DNA of 64,000 nucleotides, from contig NZ_CP108514.1 in the NCBI RefSeq assembly GCF_035989305.1, positions 5,498,501 to 5,562,500 of the forward strand, given 5' to 3'. Made by a program: the position numbers and the translations under genes. Source of the DNA: Streptomyces sp. NBC_01233 (GTDB lineage: Bacteria; Actinomycetota; Actinomycetes; Streptomycetales; Streptomycetaceae). Each line of letters opens with the position of its first letter. The stretch's first letter is position 1. Shown here piece after piece: positions 29,428 through 41,592 of the stretch. The notes beneath the pieces are model-generated. The model made no database searches and was not told the origin of the DNA. It saw only the letters and a list, made by a program, of their open reading frames with translations.

Positions 29428-31905
29428 TCAGGCGCGGCGGCGGCGTAGGCCCGTCACCGTGGTGCCGGCGAGGACCATCAGGCCGAGGGCGCCGCCCGCC
29501 AGGCCCGGGGTGAGGCCCTTGGGGGTGAAGGTGCAGGAGAGTTTGCGGGTGCCCGGGGGGAGGTCCACGGCGAGCAGGCCGTGGAAGCTCTTCGCCGGAG
29601 CCGAGCACTGCCAGCCCGGGATGGCGGTCACGGCCAGGACGGCCGTGCCGGTGGCGCCCGGGGGGAGGGCGGCCTCGATGGAGTGGCCGCCCGCGGTGAC
29701 CTCGGTGGCGCCGGTGGCGGTGAGGTGGCGGACCGCCGTGTCGAGGTCCGCGCGGTTCAGGCAGCCCAGCGGGTGCTCGCCGGCGGTGGCGTCCTTGGTC
29801 TGCGTCCGCACCGTCACGTCGACCCCGCCGGAGGCGGGGACCGGGCCGAGCGGGAGGACTCCGGTCATCCGGTCCTCCAGCCGGTGCTGGGCGCCGCCGG
29901 TTTCGAGGGTTCCGTAGAGGGCGGGGGAGTACCAGTAGGCCTCGGAGCCGGGGGTGCACCGGGCGGCGTACGTCTGCTCGGTGGCGCTGCCCATGCGGGT
30001 GACCTGGGGGACCTCGTAGACGGTCGCGCCCAGGACGCTCTCCTGGCGTGCGTAGACGCTGTCGGCGGGGTTGGGGGAGGCGTACGGGCCGGTGCGGACG
30101 GTGACCAGCGGGGGCGCGGGGAACTTCGAGGCGGTCCAGGTGCCCGGGGCGGACCCCGGGCGGACCCGCGCGCCGATCGAGAAGATCGCGTCGAGCACCG
30201 GGTTGTCGGCGCCGAAGAAGGTCCGGCCGTCGTTCTTGAAGCCGTAGCCGAGGGGTTCGAGGGCCTGGTACGTGGCCTCCGGGAGGTAGCTGCTGTAGTA
30301 CTGCGGACCCTCCGCCCGCAGGGCGAGGGCGTCGTTGTACGCGGTCTGGGGCGCACCCGAGTCGGTGCGGTACGCGGGCCAGCCGCTCACCCCGCGGACC
30401 GCGTCGAAGTGGTCGGTGATCGACCGGTTCGAGGTGGCGATCGGCTTGGCCCAGCGCTCGCGGGCGCGGCGGGCGTCGGCGCTCGCCGCGGCGACGGTGG
30501 ACTCGGCGAAGACCACGCCGATCATCAGCGCCGCGGCCAGGGGGACGAGGGCGCGGCGCTTCTCGCCGAGGGAGAGCAGGACGAGCGCGAGCAGCGAGAC
30601 CGCCCCGCCGCCGAGGACGGCGTGCCAGGTCCACCCGCCGAAGTCGTCGGTGTGGCGCAGGACGAAGGTGGCCGCGACCAGCAGGGCGGCGGTCAGGGCC
30701 AGGTGGAGGGGGCGCGGCCGGTTCGCCAGCGCCAGCCATGCGAGGACCACCACCATGCCGCTGAAGACGAAGGTCTCGCGGTACGGGTTGCCGTTCGGCA
30801 CCGCCAGCCCGTGCCACACGAACTGCGTGGGCGGGAACTGGAAGGAGGCGACCACGAGCAGGGTCGCGGCCGCCCACACCAGGCGGGTCCGCTTCGCGAT
30901 CTTCGTGTTGAGGAGGAAGCTTCCCGCCAGGATCAGGCCCAGCGAGGCCACGTACAGGCGCGGACGGCCGCCCCACAGGTGGGTGGCCGGGAGCATGCCG
31001 GCGAGGAAGACCTCGATGCGTACGGGGTCGAAGGCGGCGGCCTTCGTGGGCTGCGCGGCGCCGCTGGACAGGAAGGCTGGCAGGAGGAGCGGGAGGGTGA
31101 GCAGGATCCCGGTCCCGGCGGCCGTCGCCGCCCGCCACACGGCGCGCAGCCGCTGCCGGCCGGTCAGGTCCCGCGTGATCAGGCGGATGGCCAGCAGGAC
31201 GCAGGCGGCCATCGTGGCCATCATCGCGGTGTAGAAGTTCCCGAACCAGGCGAGGGCGACCAGCAGGGCCACGCCCGGCCAGCGCCGCTCCTCCAGGCAC
31301 CACTCGACGGCGATGCCGAGCATCGGGAGCGCGACCAGGCCCCACAGCCACATCGGGATGTACGAGGCGTCGCTGAGCGCCCAGCCGCACAGGCCGTACG
31401 TGGCTCCGAGCACGCCCCGCTGCCACCACGGGCCGGGGTGCAGCTTGCCGAGGTACACCGTCATCACGGCGGCGGCGGCGCCCATCGTGACCGGGGTGAC
31501 CGCGAAGACGGCCAGGTCGACGTGGGCGCGCGGGACGAGGACGGCCAGCCAGGAGAAGGGGTTGCCGAGGTACGTGTAGTAGTCGGACAGGAACTGCTGC
31601 CCGAATCCGCCGCGCCAGGAGAAGAGCAGGTCGCCGGCGGCCTGCCCGTGGACCAGGTCCCACAGCGCCCGGTGGAAGGGCACGTACTGGTTGGCCTGGT
31701 CGTTGAGGGCGCGGCCGGTGTTGCCGAGGGGGAAGCTGCCGCGGGCCGTCCAGGCCGCGCAGAAGGCGGCCGCGGTGATGGCGAAGGCGAGCAGGGGGCC
31801 GCGGAAACGCCTGGTCCGGCGGACGCCCGGTCTGCGCGGGGCCGGGCGGCCCGGGGCCGGGGGGCGGGCGTCGACGGTGGTCGGCTCGGGTGCCACGGTC
31901 CCCAA
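29428..31905 (-). CDS. YfhO-family (GT-C type) membrane glycosyltransferase
   Basis: 825 residues. After a Pro/Arg-rich cytoplasmic start there is a first helix, then the outer loop FPLGNTGRALNDQANQYVPF with the acidic residue typical of GT-C enzymes, and LFSWRGGFGQQFLSDYYTYL followed by NPFSWLAVL, the YfhO signature. A dozen or more transmembrane helices follow, then a large outer domain (about 480-795) and a last helix before LRRRRA. Bacillus YfhO moves sugars from undecaprenyl phosphate onto lipoteichoic acid outside the cell. A TTG at 31905 is used here; GTG 31896 is an alternative. It is convergent with rpoC and divergent from the str operon. Confidence 0.85.
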   Translation of the reverse strand: MGTVAPEPTTVDARPPAPGRPAPRRPGVRRTRRFRGPLLAFAITAAAFCAAWTARGSFPLGNTGRALNDQANQYVPFHRALWDLVHGQAAGDLLFSWRGGFGQQFLSDYYTYLGNPFSWLAVLVPRAHVDLAVFAVTPVTMGAAAAVMTVYLGKLHPGPWWQRGVLGATYGLCGWALSDASYIPMWLWGLVALPMLGIAVEWCLEERRWPGVALLVALAWFGNFYTAMMATMAACVLLAIRLITRDLTGRQRLRAVWRAATAAGTGILLTLPLLLPAFLSSGAAQPTKAAAFDPVRIEVFLAGMLPATHLWGGRPRLYVASLGLILAGSFLLNTKIAKRTRLVWAAATLLVVASFQFPPTQFVWHGLAVPNGNPYRETFVFSGMVVVLAWLALANRPRPLHLALTAALLVAATFVLRHTDDFGGWTWHAVLGGGAVSLLALVLLSLGEKRRALVPLAAALMIGVVFAESTVAAASADARRARERWAKPIATSNRSITDHFDAVRGVSGWPAYRTDSGAPQTAYNDALALRAEGPQYYSSYLPEATYQALEPLGYGFKNDGRTFFGADNPVLDAIFSIGARVRPGSAPGTWTASKFPAPPLVTVRTGPYASPNPADSVYARQESVLGATVYEVPQVTRMGSATEQTYAARCTPGSEAYWYSPALYGTLETGGAQHRLEDRMTGVLPLGPVPASGGVDVTVRTQTKDATAGEHPLGCLNRADLDTAVRHLTATGATEVTAGGHSIEAALPPGATGTAVLAVTAIPGWQCSAPAKSFHGLLAVDLPPGTRKLSCTFTPKGLTPGLAGGALGLMVLAGTTVTGLRRRRA

Positions 31906-32042
31906 TGTCCTGCTCCCTGCTGATCGACTCGCGGGCGTCCCGCGCCGGGCAAGGTGTCAGTTTAGGGCGCCGGGGCGGGGTGGAAGGCCGATCGGGCCGC
32001 TCCCCGCTTGCGCACGGCGAGTTTTCGTGCTGGGCATTTGTT

Positions 32043-32071
32043 TTGACCTACCTCTGTGAGGTAGGTACGCT
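32043..32071 (+). promoter_or_regulatory. str operon (rpsL) promoter with a 21-nt palindrome in the spacer
   Basis: -35 TTGACC (32043-32048), a 17-nt spacer and -10 TACGCT (32066-32071). ACCTACCTC-TGT-GAGGTAGGT (32046-32066) is a perfect inverted repeat running from inside the -35 to the first base of the -10. The mRNA would start near 32078, about 186 nt before rpsL. Confidence 0.85.
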
Positions 32072-32188
32072 CTGACCTTGTGCCTGGGGTGTGCCCTGGC
32101 TCCCGCGTGTGCATAAGACCCCGCGGAGAGCCGAGAAGAACACACCGCAATCTGCGCCTGCCTCACCTCGGTGAGAGCGTGCAGTGTT

Positions 32189-32214
32189 CGACACACCCGA
32201 CCGCGTGGGTCGGG
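32189..32214 (+). promoter_or_regulatory. Leader motif of the str operon shared with the S10 operon
   Basis: Within the rpsL leader, CGACACA then CCCGACC-GCGTG-GGTCGGG forms a 7-bp hairpin. The 25 nt at 32189-32213 match 49935-49959 in the rpsJ leader at 24 positions. A second small palindrome CTCACC-TC-GGTGAG lies at 32163-32176. No other gene was seen in 31906-32263. Confidence 0.75.
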
Positions 32215-32263
32215 GGAGTTCCAGGTTAGTTTCACTACACGGCACACAGAAACCGGAGAAGTA

Positions 32264-32635
32264 GTGCCTACGATCCAGCAGCTGGTCCGTAAGGGCCGGC
32301 AGGACAAGGTCGAGAAGACAAAGACCCCCGCGCTTGAGGCTTCGCCCCAGCGTCGCGGCGTCTGCACGCGTGTGTTCACGACCACCCCGAAGAAGCCGAA
32401 CTCGGCGCTGCGCAAGGTCGCGCGTGTGCGTCTGACCTCTGGCATCGAGGTCACCGCTTACATTCCGGGTGAGGGACACAACCTGCAGGAGCACTCGATC
32501 GTGCTCGTGCGTGGTGGCCGTGTGAAGGACCTGCCGGGTGTTCGTTACAAGATCATCCGCGGTGCGCTTGACACCCAGGCTGTCAAGAACCGCAAGCAGG
32601 CCCGCAGCCGCTACGGCGCCAAGAAGGAGAAGTAA
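32264..32635 (+). CDS. rpsL: Ribosomal protein uS12
   Basis: 123 residues from GTG 32264 ([20 protein letters not shown]) with GGAG 8 nt upstream. S12 sits at the decoding centre and controls accuracy. Both streptomycin sites are wild type ([24 protein letters not shown]), so the ribosome should be streptomycin-sensitive. It is the first gene of the str operon; rpsG starts 3 nt after the stop. Confidence 0.97.
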   Translation: MPTIQQLVRKGRQDKVEKTKTPALEASPQRRGVCTRVFTTTPKKPNSALRKVARVRLTSGIEVTAYIPGEGHNLQEHSIVLVRGGRVKDLPGVRYKIIRGALDTQAVKNRKQARSRYGAKKEK

Positions 32636-32637
32636 GA

Positions 32638-33108
32638 ATGCCTCGTAAGGGCCCCGCCCCGAAGCGCCCGGTCATCATCGACCCGGTCTACGCATCTCCT
32701 CTGGTGACGTCGCTCATCAACAAGATCCTCCTGAACGGCAAGCGCTCCACCGCCGAGCGCATCGTTTACGGCGCCATGGAAGGCCTCCGCGAGAAGACCG
32801 GCAACGACCCGGTCATCACGCTGAAGCGCGCGCTGGAGAACGTCAAGCCGTCCCTCGAGGTCAAGTCCCGCCGTGTCGGTGGCGCGACCTACCAGGTCCC
32901 CGTCGAGGTCAAGCCGGGTCGCCAGTCGACCCTGGCCCTCCGCTGGCTCGTGGGTTACTCCCGCGCCCGTCGTGAGAAGACCATGACCGAGCGCCTCATG
33001 AACGAGCTGCTCGACGCCTCCAACGGTCTTGGCGCTGCCGTCAAGAAGCGCGAGGACACGCACAAGATGGCCGAGTCCAACAAGGCCTTCGCGCACTACC
33101 GCTGGTAG
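32638..33108 (+). CDS. rpsG: Ribosomal protein uS7
   Basis: 156 residues ([20 protein letters not shown]). S7 starts assembly of the small-subunit head and lines the E site; in E. coli it also represses the str operon by binding the rpsL-rpsG gap. Here that gap is only 2 nt, so such control would need another site. The family block NALENVKP-like [19 protein letters not shown] and the long C-terminal beta-arm region are intact. Confidence 0.97.
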   Translation: MPRKGPAPKRPVIIDPVYASPLVTSLINKILLNGKRSTAERIVYGAMEGLREKTGNDPVITLKRALENVKPSLEVKSRRVGGATYQVPVEVKPGRQSTLALRWLVGYSRARREKTMTERLMNELLDASNGLGAAVKKREDTHKMAESNKAFAHYRW

Positions 33109-33147
33109 TCCCAACCCACATCGAGACCGAGAGAAGACTGAGCCGAT

Positions 33148-35280
<2,133 letters not shown>

Positions 35281-35316
35281 CTCTTCCGAGTACACGCTTT
35301 AGGCTTGTCACCGGAG

Positions 35317-35355
35317 CCTCTGGGGCAACAGGAGTAACTTCCGTTGCCCCGGAGG
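35317..35355 (+). promoter_or_regulatory. Strong hairpin in the fusA-tuf gap
   Basis: A 13-bp stem with one T-G pair (35317-35329 with 35343-35355), whose loop AGGAGTAACTTCC can form three more pairs. No T run follows. It lies between a possible -10 TAGGCT (35300-35305) and tuf. In S. coelicolor tuf1 is known to have its own promoter in this gap as well as read-through from rpsL, so this hairpin is probably in the tuf leader. Confidence 0.7.
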
Positions 35356-35427
35356 GGCCGGCATTCCAGCAAAGATCACCTGGCGCCGATGAGTAAGGCG
35401 TACAGAACCACTCTCCAGGAGGACCCC

Positions 35428-36621
<1,194 letters not shown>

Positions 36622-36670
36622 TTCGGGTTCTGACCTGGTAGCTCGTTGAATCGGGCACCAAGTTGCACTG

Positions 36671-36712
36671 AAGGGCCCCGGCCCATCGCCTCGGCGGTGG
36701 GTCGGGGCCCTT
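36671..36712 (+). terminator. Terminator after tuf
   Basis: AAGGGCCCCG-G-CCCA (from 36671) pairs with TGGG-T-CGGGGCCCTT (to 36712), with further pairs inside (CGCC/GGCG). It lies 50 nt after the tuf stop. Confidence 0.92.
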
Positions 36713-36753
36713 CGGCGTTGCGGGTCCGCGCGCGGGCCCCGATGCGTGAGCGG

Positions 36754-36803
36754 GTACGAGAGAGGGCCGCACCCCCGTCCGGGGATACGGCCCTCTCTCG
36801 TAC
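36754..36803 (-). terminator. Terminator after rfbC
   Basis: A perfect 16-bp stem (36754-36769 with 36788-36803). It begins 10 nt past the stop of the minus-strand rfbC. It sits back to back with the tuf terminator, marking the left border of the envelope-gene island. Confidence 0.9.
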
Positions 36804-36813
36804 GTGCGGCGGG

Positions 36814-37413
36814 TCAGTTCACGCGCAGGGACTCGGTGAACTCCAGGCAGGCGGCGTGGTCGGGCAGCAGCCCGGTCTCGATCGCCTCGGCCAGCGACGG
36901 GGCGGCCTCGTCGCGGGCGGACAGCAGCGGGACGTCCGCCGGCCACTCGATGCCCAGGTCGGGGTCGAGGGGGTGGACCGCGTGCTCGCCGGTCGGGTTG
37001 TACGTCTCCGAGCAGAGGTACGAAAGCGTCGCGTCGTCGCTCAGCGCGCAGAAGCCGTGGCCCAGCCCCTCGGGGATGTAGACCGCGCGGCGGTCCACGT
37101 CGTCCAGGCGGACGCCTTCCCACTTGCCGAAGGTGGGGGAGCCGACCCGCAGGTCGACGATGACGTCGAGCACGGCGCCGCGTACGCAGGTCACGTACTT
37201 GGCCTGGCCGCGCGGCACGTCGGCGAAGTGGATGCCGCGGACCACGCCCGCGGAGGAGACCGAGAGGTTCGCCTGCGCCAGGTTCAGCGGGTGGCCGACG
37301 ACCTCGGCCAGCCGGTCGAAGCGGTACCACTCGGTGAACAGGCCGCGCGGGTCGCCGTGCAGCTGCGGGGTGACCTCGAAGGCACCCGCGATGGAGAGCT
37401 CGCGGAACTTCAT
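36814..37413 (-). CDS. rfbC: dTDP-4-dehydrorhamnose 3,5-epimerase
   Basis: 199 residues ([20 protein letters not shown]). It turns dTDP-4-keto-6-deoxyglucose into the L-rhamnose keto form, the third step to dTDP-L-rhamnose. The cupin shows [11 protein letters not shown], then [17 protein letters not shown] with the catalytic His, and [17 protein letters not shown]. Its ATG overlaps the TGA of rfbA by 4 nt, so the two are translated together. Confidence 0.95.
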   Translation of the reverse strand: MKFRELSIAGAFEVTPQLHGDPRGLFTEWYRFDRLAEVVGHPLNLAQANLSVSSAGVVRGIHFADVPRGQAKYVTCVRGAVLDVIVDLRVGSPTFGKWEGVRLDDVDRRAVYIPEGLGHGFCALSDDATLSYLCSETYNPTGEHAVHPLDPDLGIEWPADVPLLSARDEAAPSLAEAIETGLLPDHAACLEFTESLRVN

Positions 37414-38285
37414 CGGGCGTCCTCCTCGTCGAGCAGCGTCAGCAGGTAGTTGCCGTAGCCGCTCTTGGTGAGGGGCTGGGCGAGCTCGCGCAGCTGCACG
37501 GAATCGATCAGGCCGGCCCGCCAGGCCGCCTCCTCGATGCAGCCGATCTTGAAGCCCTGGCGCTCCTCGATCACGCGGACGAACTCCGAGGCCTGCACCA
37601 TCGAGACGAAGGTGCCGGTGTCCAGCCAGGCGGTACCGCGGTCGAGGATCGTGACGTTGAGCTCGCCGGCCTGGAGGTACGCGTCGTTGACGGCGGTGAT
37701 CTCCAGCTCGCCGCGGGCGCTGGGCTTCAGGCCGCGGGCTATCTCGACGACCTGGTTGTCGTAGAAGTAGAGACCCGGCACCGCGTAGCGGGACTTGGGC
37801 TTCTCCGGCTTCTCCTCGATGGAGATGGCCTGGCCGTTCTCGTCGAACTCGACCACGCCGTACGCGGTGGGGTCGGCCACCGGGTACGCGAACACGCGGC
37901 CGCCCTTGGCGCCGGTGTGCTGGGCGAGACGGGTGCCGAGGCCGCTGCCGTGGAAGATGTTGTCGCCGAGGATCAGCGCGACGGACTCGTCACCGATGAA
38001 GTCGGCGCCGAGGACGAAGGCCTGGGCGATGCCCTCCGGGCGCTCCTGGACGGCGTACTCCAGCCGCAGGCCGAACTGCGAACCGTCGCCGAGCAGTCGC
38101 TCGAACTGGTCGCGGTCTTCCGGGGTGGTGATGATCAGGATTTCGCTGATCCCCGCCATCACCAGGGTGGAGAGGGGGTAGTAGATCATCGGCTTGTCGA
38201 AGACGGGCAGCAGCTGCTTCGAGACTGCCCGGGTCAACGGCCAGAGTCGCGATCCGGTGCCACCGGCCAAAAGGATTCCACGCAT
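37410..38285 (-). CDS. rfbA: Glucose-1-phosphate thymidylyltransferase
   Basis: 291 residues ([20 protein letters not shown]). It makes dTDP-glucose, the first step to dTDP-L-rhamnose. The nucleotidyl-transfer signature [13 protein letters not shown], the KPMIYYPLS line and [11 protein letters not shown] are present. The length fits the short RmlA form. It starts 81 nt from the divergent rfbB, sharing a control region, and overlaps rfbC by 4 nt. Confidence 0.96.
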   Translation of the reverse strand: MRGILLAGGTGSRLWPLTRAVSKQLLPVFDKPMIYYPLSTLVMAGISEILIITTPEDRDQFERLLGDGSQFGLRLEYAVQERPEGIAQAFVLGADFIGDESVALILGDNIFHGSGLGTRLAQHTGAKGGRVFAYPVADPTAYGVVEFDENGQAISIEEKPEKPKSRYAVPGLYFYDNQVVEIARGLKPSARGELEITAVNDAYLQAGELNVTILDRGTAWLDTGTFVSMVQASEFVRVIEERQGFKIGCIEEAAWRAGLIDSVQLRELAQPLTKSGYGNYLLTLLDEEDAR

Positions 38286-38351
38286 GGGTGAACCCTATGC
38301 GAGAGCGCACAGGGGAGCCGAGCCAAGGGAATGTGACGTTCGGCAGGCCGC

Positions 38352-38366
38352 TAGACTCTTCGTATT
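38352..38366 (+). promoter_or_regulatory. Leaderless promoter of rfbB
   Basis: -10 TAGACT (38352-38357), 9 nt before the ATG, with no ribosome site between. The -35 is weak. The gap 38286-38351 must also contain the leftward rfbA promoter. Confidence 0.6.
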
Positions 38367-39344
38367 ATGCGCATCCTCGTGACCGGCGGCGCCGGCTTCA
38401 TCGGTTCAGAATTCGTCCGCCAGCAGCTCGGTGCAGATGCCACGGCGCAGATCACTGTCTTCGACAAGCTGACCTACTCGGGCGTCGAGGCCAACCTCGC
38501 TCCGGTCGCGGACCACCCCGGCTACACCTTCGTCAAGGGCGACATCTGCGACGCCGAGGCCGTCGACGAGGTCATGCCCGGCCACGACGTCGTCGTGCAC
38601 TTCGCCGCCGAGTCCCACGTGGACCGTTCCATCGCCGGTGCGGGCCCGTTCGTGATGACCAACGTCGTCGGCACCCAGGTACTGCTCGACTCCGCCCGCA
38701 AGCACGGCGTCGGCCGCTTCGTCCACATCTCCACTGACGAGGTCTACGGCTCGATCAGCGAGGGCTCCTGGACGGAGGAGTGGCCGCTGGTGCCCAACTC
38801 CCCCTACTCCGCCTCCAAGGCGTCGTCCGACCTGCTGGCGCTGGCGTACCACCGCACCCACGGCATGGACGTGGTGGTCACCCGCTGCTCCAACAACTAC
38901 GGGCACTACCAGTTCCCGGAGAAGGTCATCCCGCTGTTCGTCTCGAACCTGATGGACGGCAAGAAGGTCCCGCTGTACGGCAACGGCGGCAACGTCCGCG
39001 ACTGGCTGCACGTCTCCGACCACTGCCGCGGCATCGACCTGGCCATGCGCAAGGGCCGCGCGGGCGAGGTCTACAACATCGGCGGTGGCACCGAGCTCAC
39101 CAACAAGGAGCTCACCGGCGTGCTGCTGGAGGCCGCGGGCCTCGGCTGGGAGATGGTCGAGCAGGTCGAGGACCGCAAGGGCCACGACCTCCGCTACTCC
39201 ATCGACATCAGCAAGATCGGCGCCGAGCTGGGCTACGCCCCGCAGGTCACCTTCGAGGACGGCATCAAGGCCACCATCGCGTGGTACCGCGAGAACCGCG
39301 CCTGGTGGGAGCCGCTGAAGGTCAAGGCGGCGCTGCAGAAGTGA
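38367..39344 (+). CDS. rfbB: dTDP-glucose 4,6-dehydratase
   Basis: 325 residues (MRILVTGGAGFIGSEFVRQQ). It carries NAD in a Rossmann fold (GGAGFIG), the catalytic Thr/Asp/Glu-type line HISTDEVYGS and the YSASKASSD segment with Tyr and Lys. It catalyses step two to dTDP-L-rhamnose. The last codons overlap the GTG start of rfbD by 4 nt. It opens the rightward run of island genes, which continues without a terminator to 45568. Confidence 0.96.
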   Translation: MRILVTGGAGFIGSEFVRQQLGADATAQITVFDKLTYSGVEANLAPVADHPGYTFVKGDICDAEAVDEVMPGHDVVVHFAAESHVDRSIAGAGPFVMTNVVGTQVLLDSARKHGVGRFVHISTDEVYGSISEGSWTEEWPLVPNSPYSASKASSDLLALAYHRTHGMDVVVTRCSNNYGHYQFPEKVIPLFVSNLMDGKKVPLYGNGGNVRDWLHVSDHCRGIDLAMRKGRAGEVYNIGGGTELTNKELTGVLLEAAGLGWEMVEQVEDRKGHDLRYSIDISKIGAELGYAPQVTFEDGIKATIAWYRENRAWWEPLKVKAALQK

Positions 39345-40261
39345 CCGCCTACCCCGTGCCCACGCGCTGGCTCGTCACCGGTGCCGCCGGGATGCTCGGC
39401 CAGGACGTCCTGGCGGTCCTGAAGGCCGCCCGGATCGAGGCCGTGGGCCTGCGCCGTGCCGACCTCGACATCACCGACCCGGCTGCCGTCCGGGCCGCGG
39501 TCGAGGGCGCCGCCGTGGTCGTCAACTGCGCCGCCTGGACCGACGTGGACGGCGCCGAGACCGCCGAGGAAGCCGCCACCGCCGTCAACGGCACCGGCGT
39601 GCGCGTCCTCGCCGAGGCCTGCGCCGCCGCCCACGTGCGCCTGATCCACGTCTCCACCGACTACGTGCTGCCCGGCGACGCCTCGGAGCCGTACCGCGAG
39701 GACACCACCACCGGGCCCGTGAACGCGTACGGCCGCTCCAAGCTGGTCGGCGAGCAGGCCGTGACCGAACTGCTGCCGCAGGACGGCTACGTGGTCCGCA
39801 CCGCCTGGCTCTACGGCGAGCACGGCCCCAACTTCGTCGCCACCATGCTGAAGCTGGCCGCCCAGCGGGACACCCTCGACGTGGTCGACGACCAGCACGG
39901 CCAGCCCACTTGGTCCTACGCGCTGGCCCGCCACCTCGTCGAGCTCGGCCAGGCCGCGCTGAAGGGCTGGGCCATGGGCGGGATCTACCACGGCACCGCG
40001 AGCGGCCGGACCACCTGGATGGGGCTCGCCCGCGAGACCTACCGGCTGAGCGGGCTCGACCCCGAGCGGATCCGGCCGACGACCTCCGAGGCGTTCGTCC
40101 GCCCCGCCGTCCGCCCCGCCTTCAGCGTGCTCGCGCACGACCGCTGGGACGAGGCGGGAATGGCCCCGCTCGCCGACTGGCGCGAACAGCTGGCCGAGGC
40201 GCTCGCCACCCCCGCCTTCACGGCACTGGCCGGAGCTGCCCGGGACGGCCGGGCGGGATGA
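39341..40261 (+). CDS. rfbD: dTDP-4-dehydrorhamnose reductase
   Basis: 306 residues from GTG 39341, which overlaps the rfbB stop (GTGA). It catalyses the last step to dTDP-L-rhamnose with NAD(P)H. WLVTGAAGMLGQDV is the dinucleotide loop, VVNCAAWTDVDGAE and VSTDYVLPG are family marks, and NAYGRSKLVGEQ has the catalytic Tyr and Lys. GTG 39356 is a less likely start. Its stop overlaps the ATG of the flippase gene. Confidence 0.94.
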   Translation: MTAYPVPTRWLVTGAAGMLGQDVLAVLKAARIEAVGLRRADLDITDPAAVRAAVEGAAVVVNCAAWTDVDGAETAEEAATAVNGTGVRVLAEACAAAHVRLIHVSTDYVLPGDASEPYREDTTTGPVNAYGRSKLVGEQAVTELLPQDGYVVRTAWLYGEHGPNFVATMLKLAAQRDTLDVVDDQHGQPTWSYALARHLVELGQAALKGWAMGGIYHGTASGRTTWMGLARETYRLSGLDPERIRPTTSEAFVRPAVRPAFSVLAHDRWDEAGMAPLADWREQLAEALATPAFTALAGAARDGRAG

Positions 40262-41592
40262 AAGCCCTGCTGACCAAGTTGAGCGCGGCGCTGCCGCCGG
40301 GCACCGTCGCGGTGGCCGGCGGCACCGTCGTGCTCGGCGCGGCCTCGTACGTCCACCTGGGCGTGGCCGGTCACAGCCTGACCATGGACGCCAAGGCGAA
40401 CGTGTCGGTGCTGTGGACGATCGTGATGTCCATCGGCATCGGCGTGTTCTTCCCCATCGAGCAGGAGCTCACCCGGATCGTCTCCGCCCGTGCGGTCCTG
40501 AACCAGGGCGCCGCCCCGGTGCTGCGCCGTGCGACCCTGCTCACCGCGGGGATCCTCGGCGCGACCCTGCTCGTACTCGGCCTCGGCGCACAACCCATCG
40601 CCGACCTGCTGTTCCACGGGGACCGCGGCCTGGTGGCCGCGCTCGGCGGGGCCTTCACCGGCATGGCCGTCTGCTACCTCACCCGTGGGGTGCTCGCCGG
40701 CCTCGGCCGCTTCGGCGCGTACGGTGCCCAGCTCGCCGTCGACGGCGGCCTGCGGATCGTACTCGCCTTCGGCTGCGCGCTGTTCGGGCTGCACTCGGCG
40801 CTGGCCTTCAGCCTCATCCTCGCCGTCGCGCCCGTCGTCGCGACCCTGGTCACGCTGCCCGCGCTGCTGCGCGCGGTCGGGCCCGGCGAGCCCATCGCCT
40901 GGCGGGACCTGTGCAACGGTCTCGGCCTGCTGGTCTGCGCGACCCTGCTGTCCCAGCTGGTCGTGAACGCGGCCGTGATGAGCACCAAGCTGCTGGCCCC
41001 GTCCGACAGCGCGCTGATCTCGGCGCTGCTGAGCGCCCTGGTCCTGGCGCGGGTGCCGCTCTTCGTCTTCGGCTCGCTCCAGGCCTCGCTGCTCAGCGGC
41101 CTCACCGCCGCCTTCACGGCCGGCGACAGGGTGGCCTTCTGGGCGATGCTGCGCCGGATCGGCATGGTCGTCGGAGCGCTCGGCGTGCTCGGCGGGGTGC
41201 CCGCCACGGTCCTCGGCCCCTGGCTCATCGAGGTGCTCTTCGGCACCGAGGACCCGGTGCTGGACCGCCTCGACTTCTTCCTGCTGTCCGCCGGCACCGT
41301 GGCGTACATGTTCGCGATGGTGCTCGGACAGGCGCTCATGGTATTCAAGCGGCACAACCTGCAGTTGCTCTGCTGGGCCGTCGGTACCGCGGTGCTGGTG
41401 GGCATCACCCTGGTCCCCGGCGACGTGGCCGTGCGCGTGATCCTCGCCTACGCGATCGGCTCCACCGCCACCGTCCTCGCTATGCTGGCAGCCCTCAGGC
41501 TGAGCTTCCCCGGAGCCGCGGCCGCAGCCGGTGAAGCACCCCGGCAGATGGCCGACGCAGGCCCTCCGGGCGTGGGCGCGGTCGGGAAATGA
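40258..41592 (+). CDS. Polysaccharide flippase-like membrane protein (Wzx/MATE-type fold)
   Basis: 444 residues with about 12 hydrophobic helices from residue 17 to 420 and a short Ala/Pro-rich tail. The arrangement (paired six-helix halves, GVFFPIEQELTRIVSARAVL after helix 2) looks like the MOP-type exporters that flip lipid-linked sugars, but no exact family is claimed. It lies between the rhamnose genes and glycosyltransferases, with 4-nt ATGA overlaps at both ends, so moving a rhamnose-containing lipid-linked glycan across the membrane is a reasonable inference. Confidence 0.7.
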   Translation: MKALLTKLSAALPPGTVAVAGGTVVLGAASYVHLGVAGHSLTMDAKANVSVLWTIVMSIGIGVFFPIEQELTRIVSARAVLNQGAAPVLRRATLLTAGILGATLLVLGLGAQPIADLLFHGDRGLVAALGGAFTGMAVCYLTRGVLAGLGRFGAYGAQLAVDGGLRIVLAFGCALFGLHSALAFSLILAVAPVVATLVTLPALLRAVGPGEPIAWRDLCNGLGLLVCATLLSQLVVNAAVMSTKLLAPSDSALISALLSALVLARVPLFVFGSLQASLLSGLTAAFTAGDRVAFWAMLRRIGMVVGALGVLGGVPATVLGPWLIEVLFGTEDPVLDRLDFFLLSAGTVAYMFAMVLGQALMVFKRHNLQLLCWAVGTAVLVGITLVPGDVAVRVILAYAIGSTATVLAMLAALRLSFPGAAAAAGEAPRQMADAGPPGVGAVGK

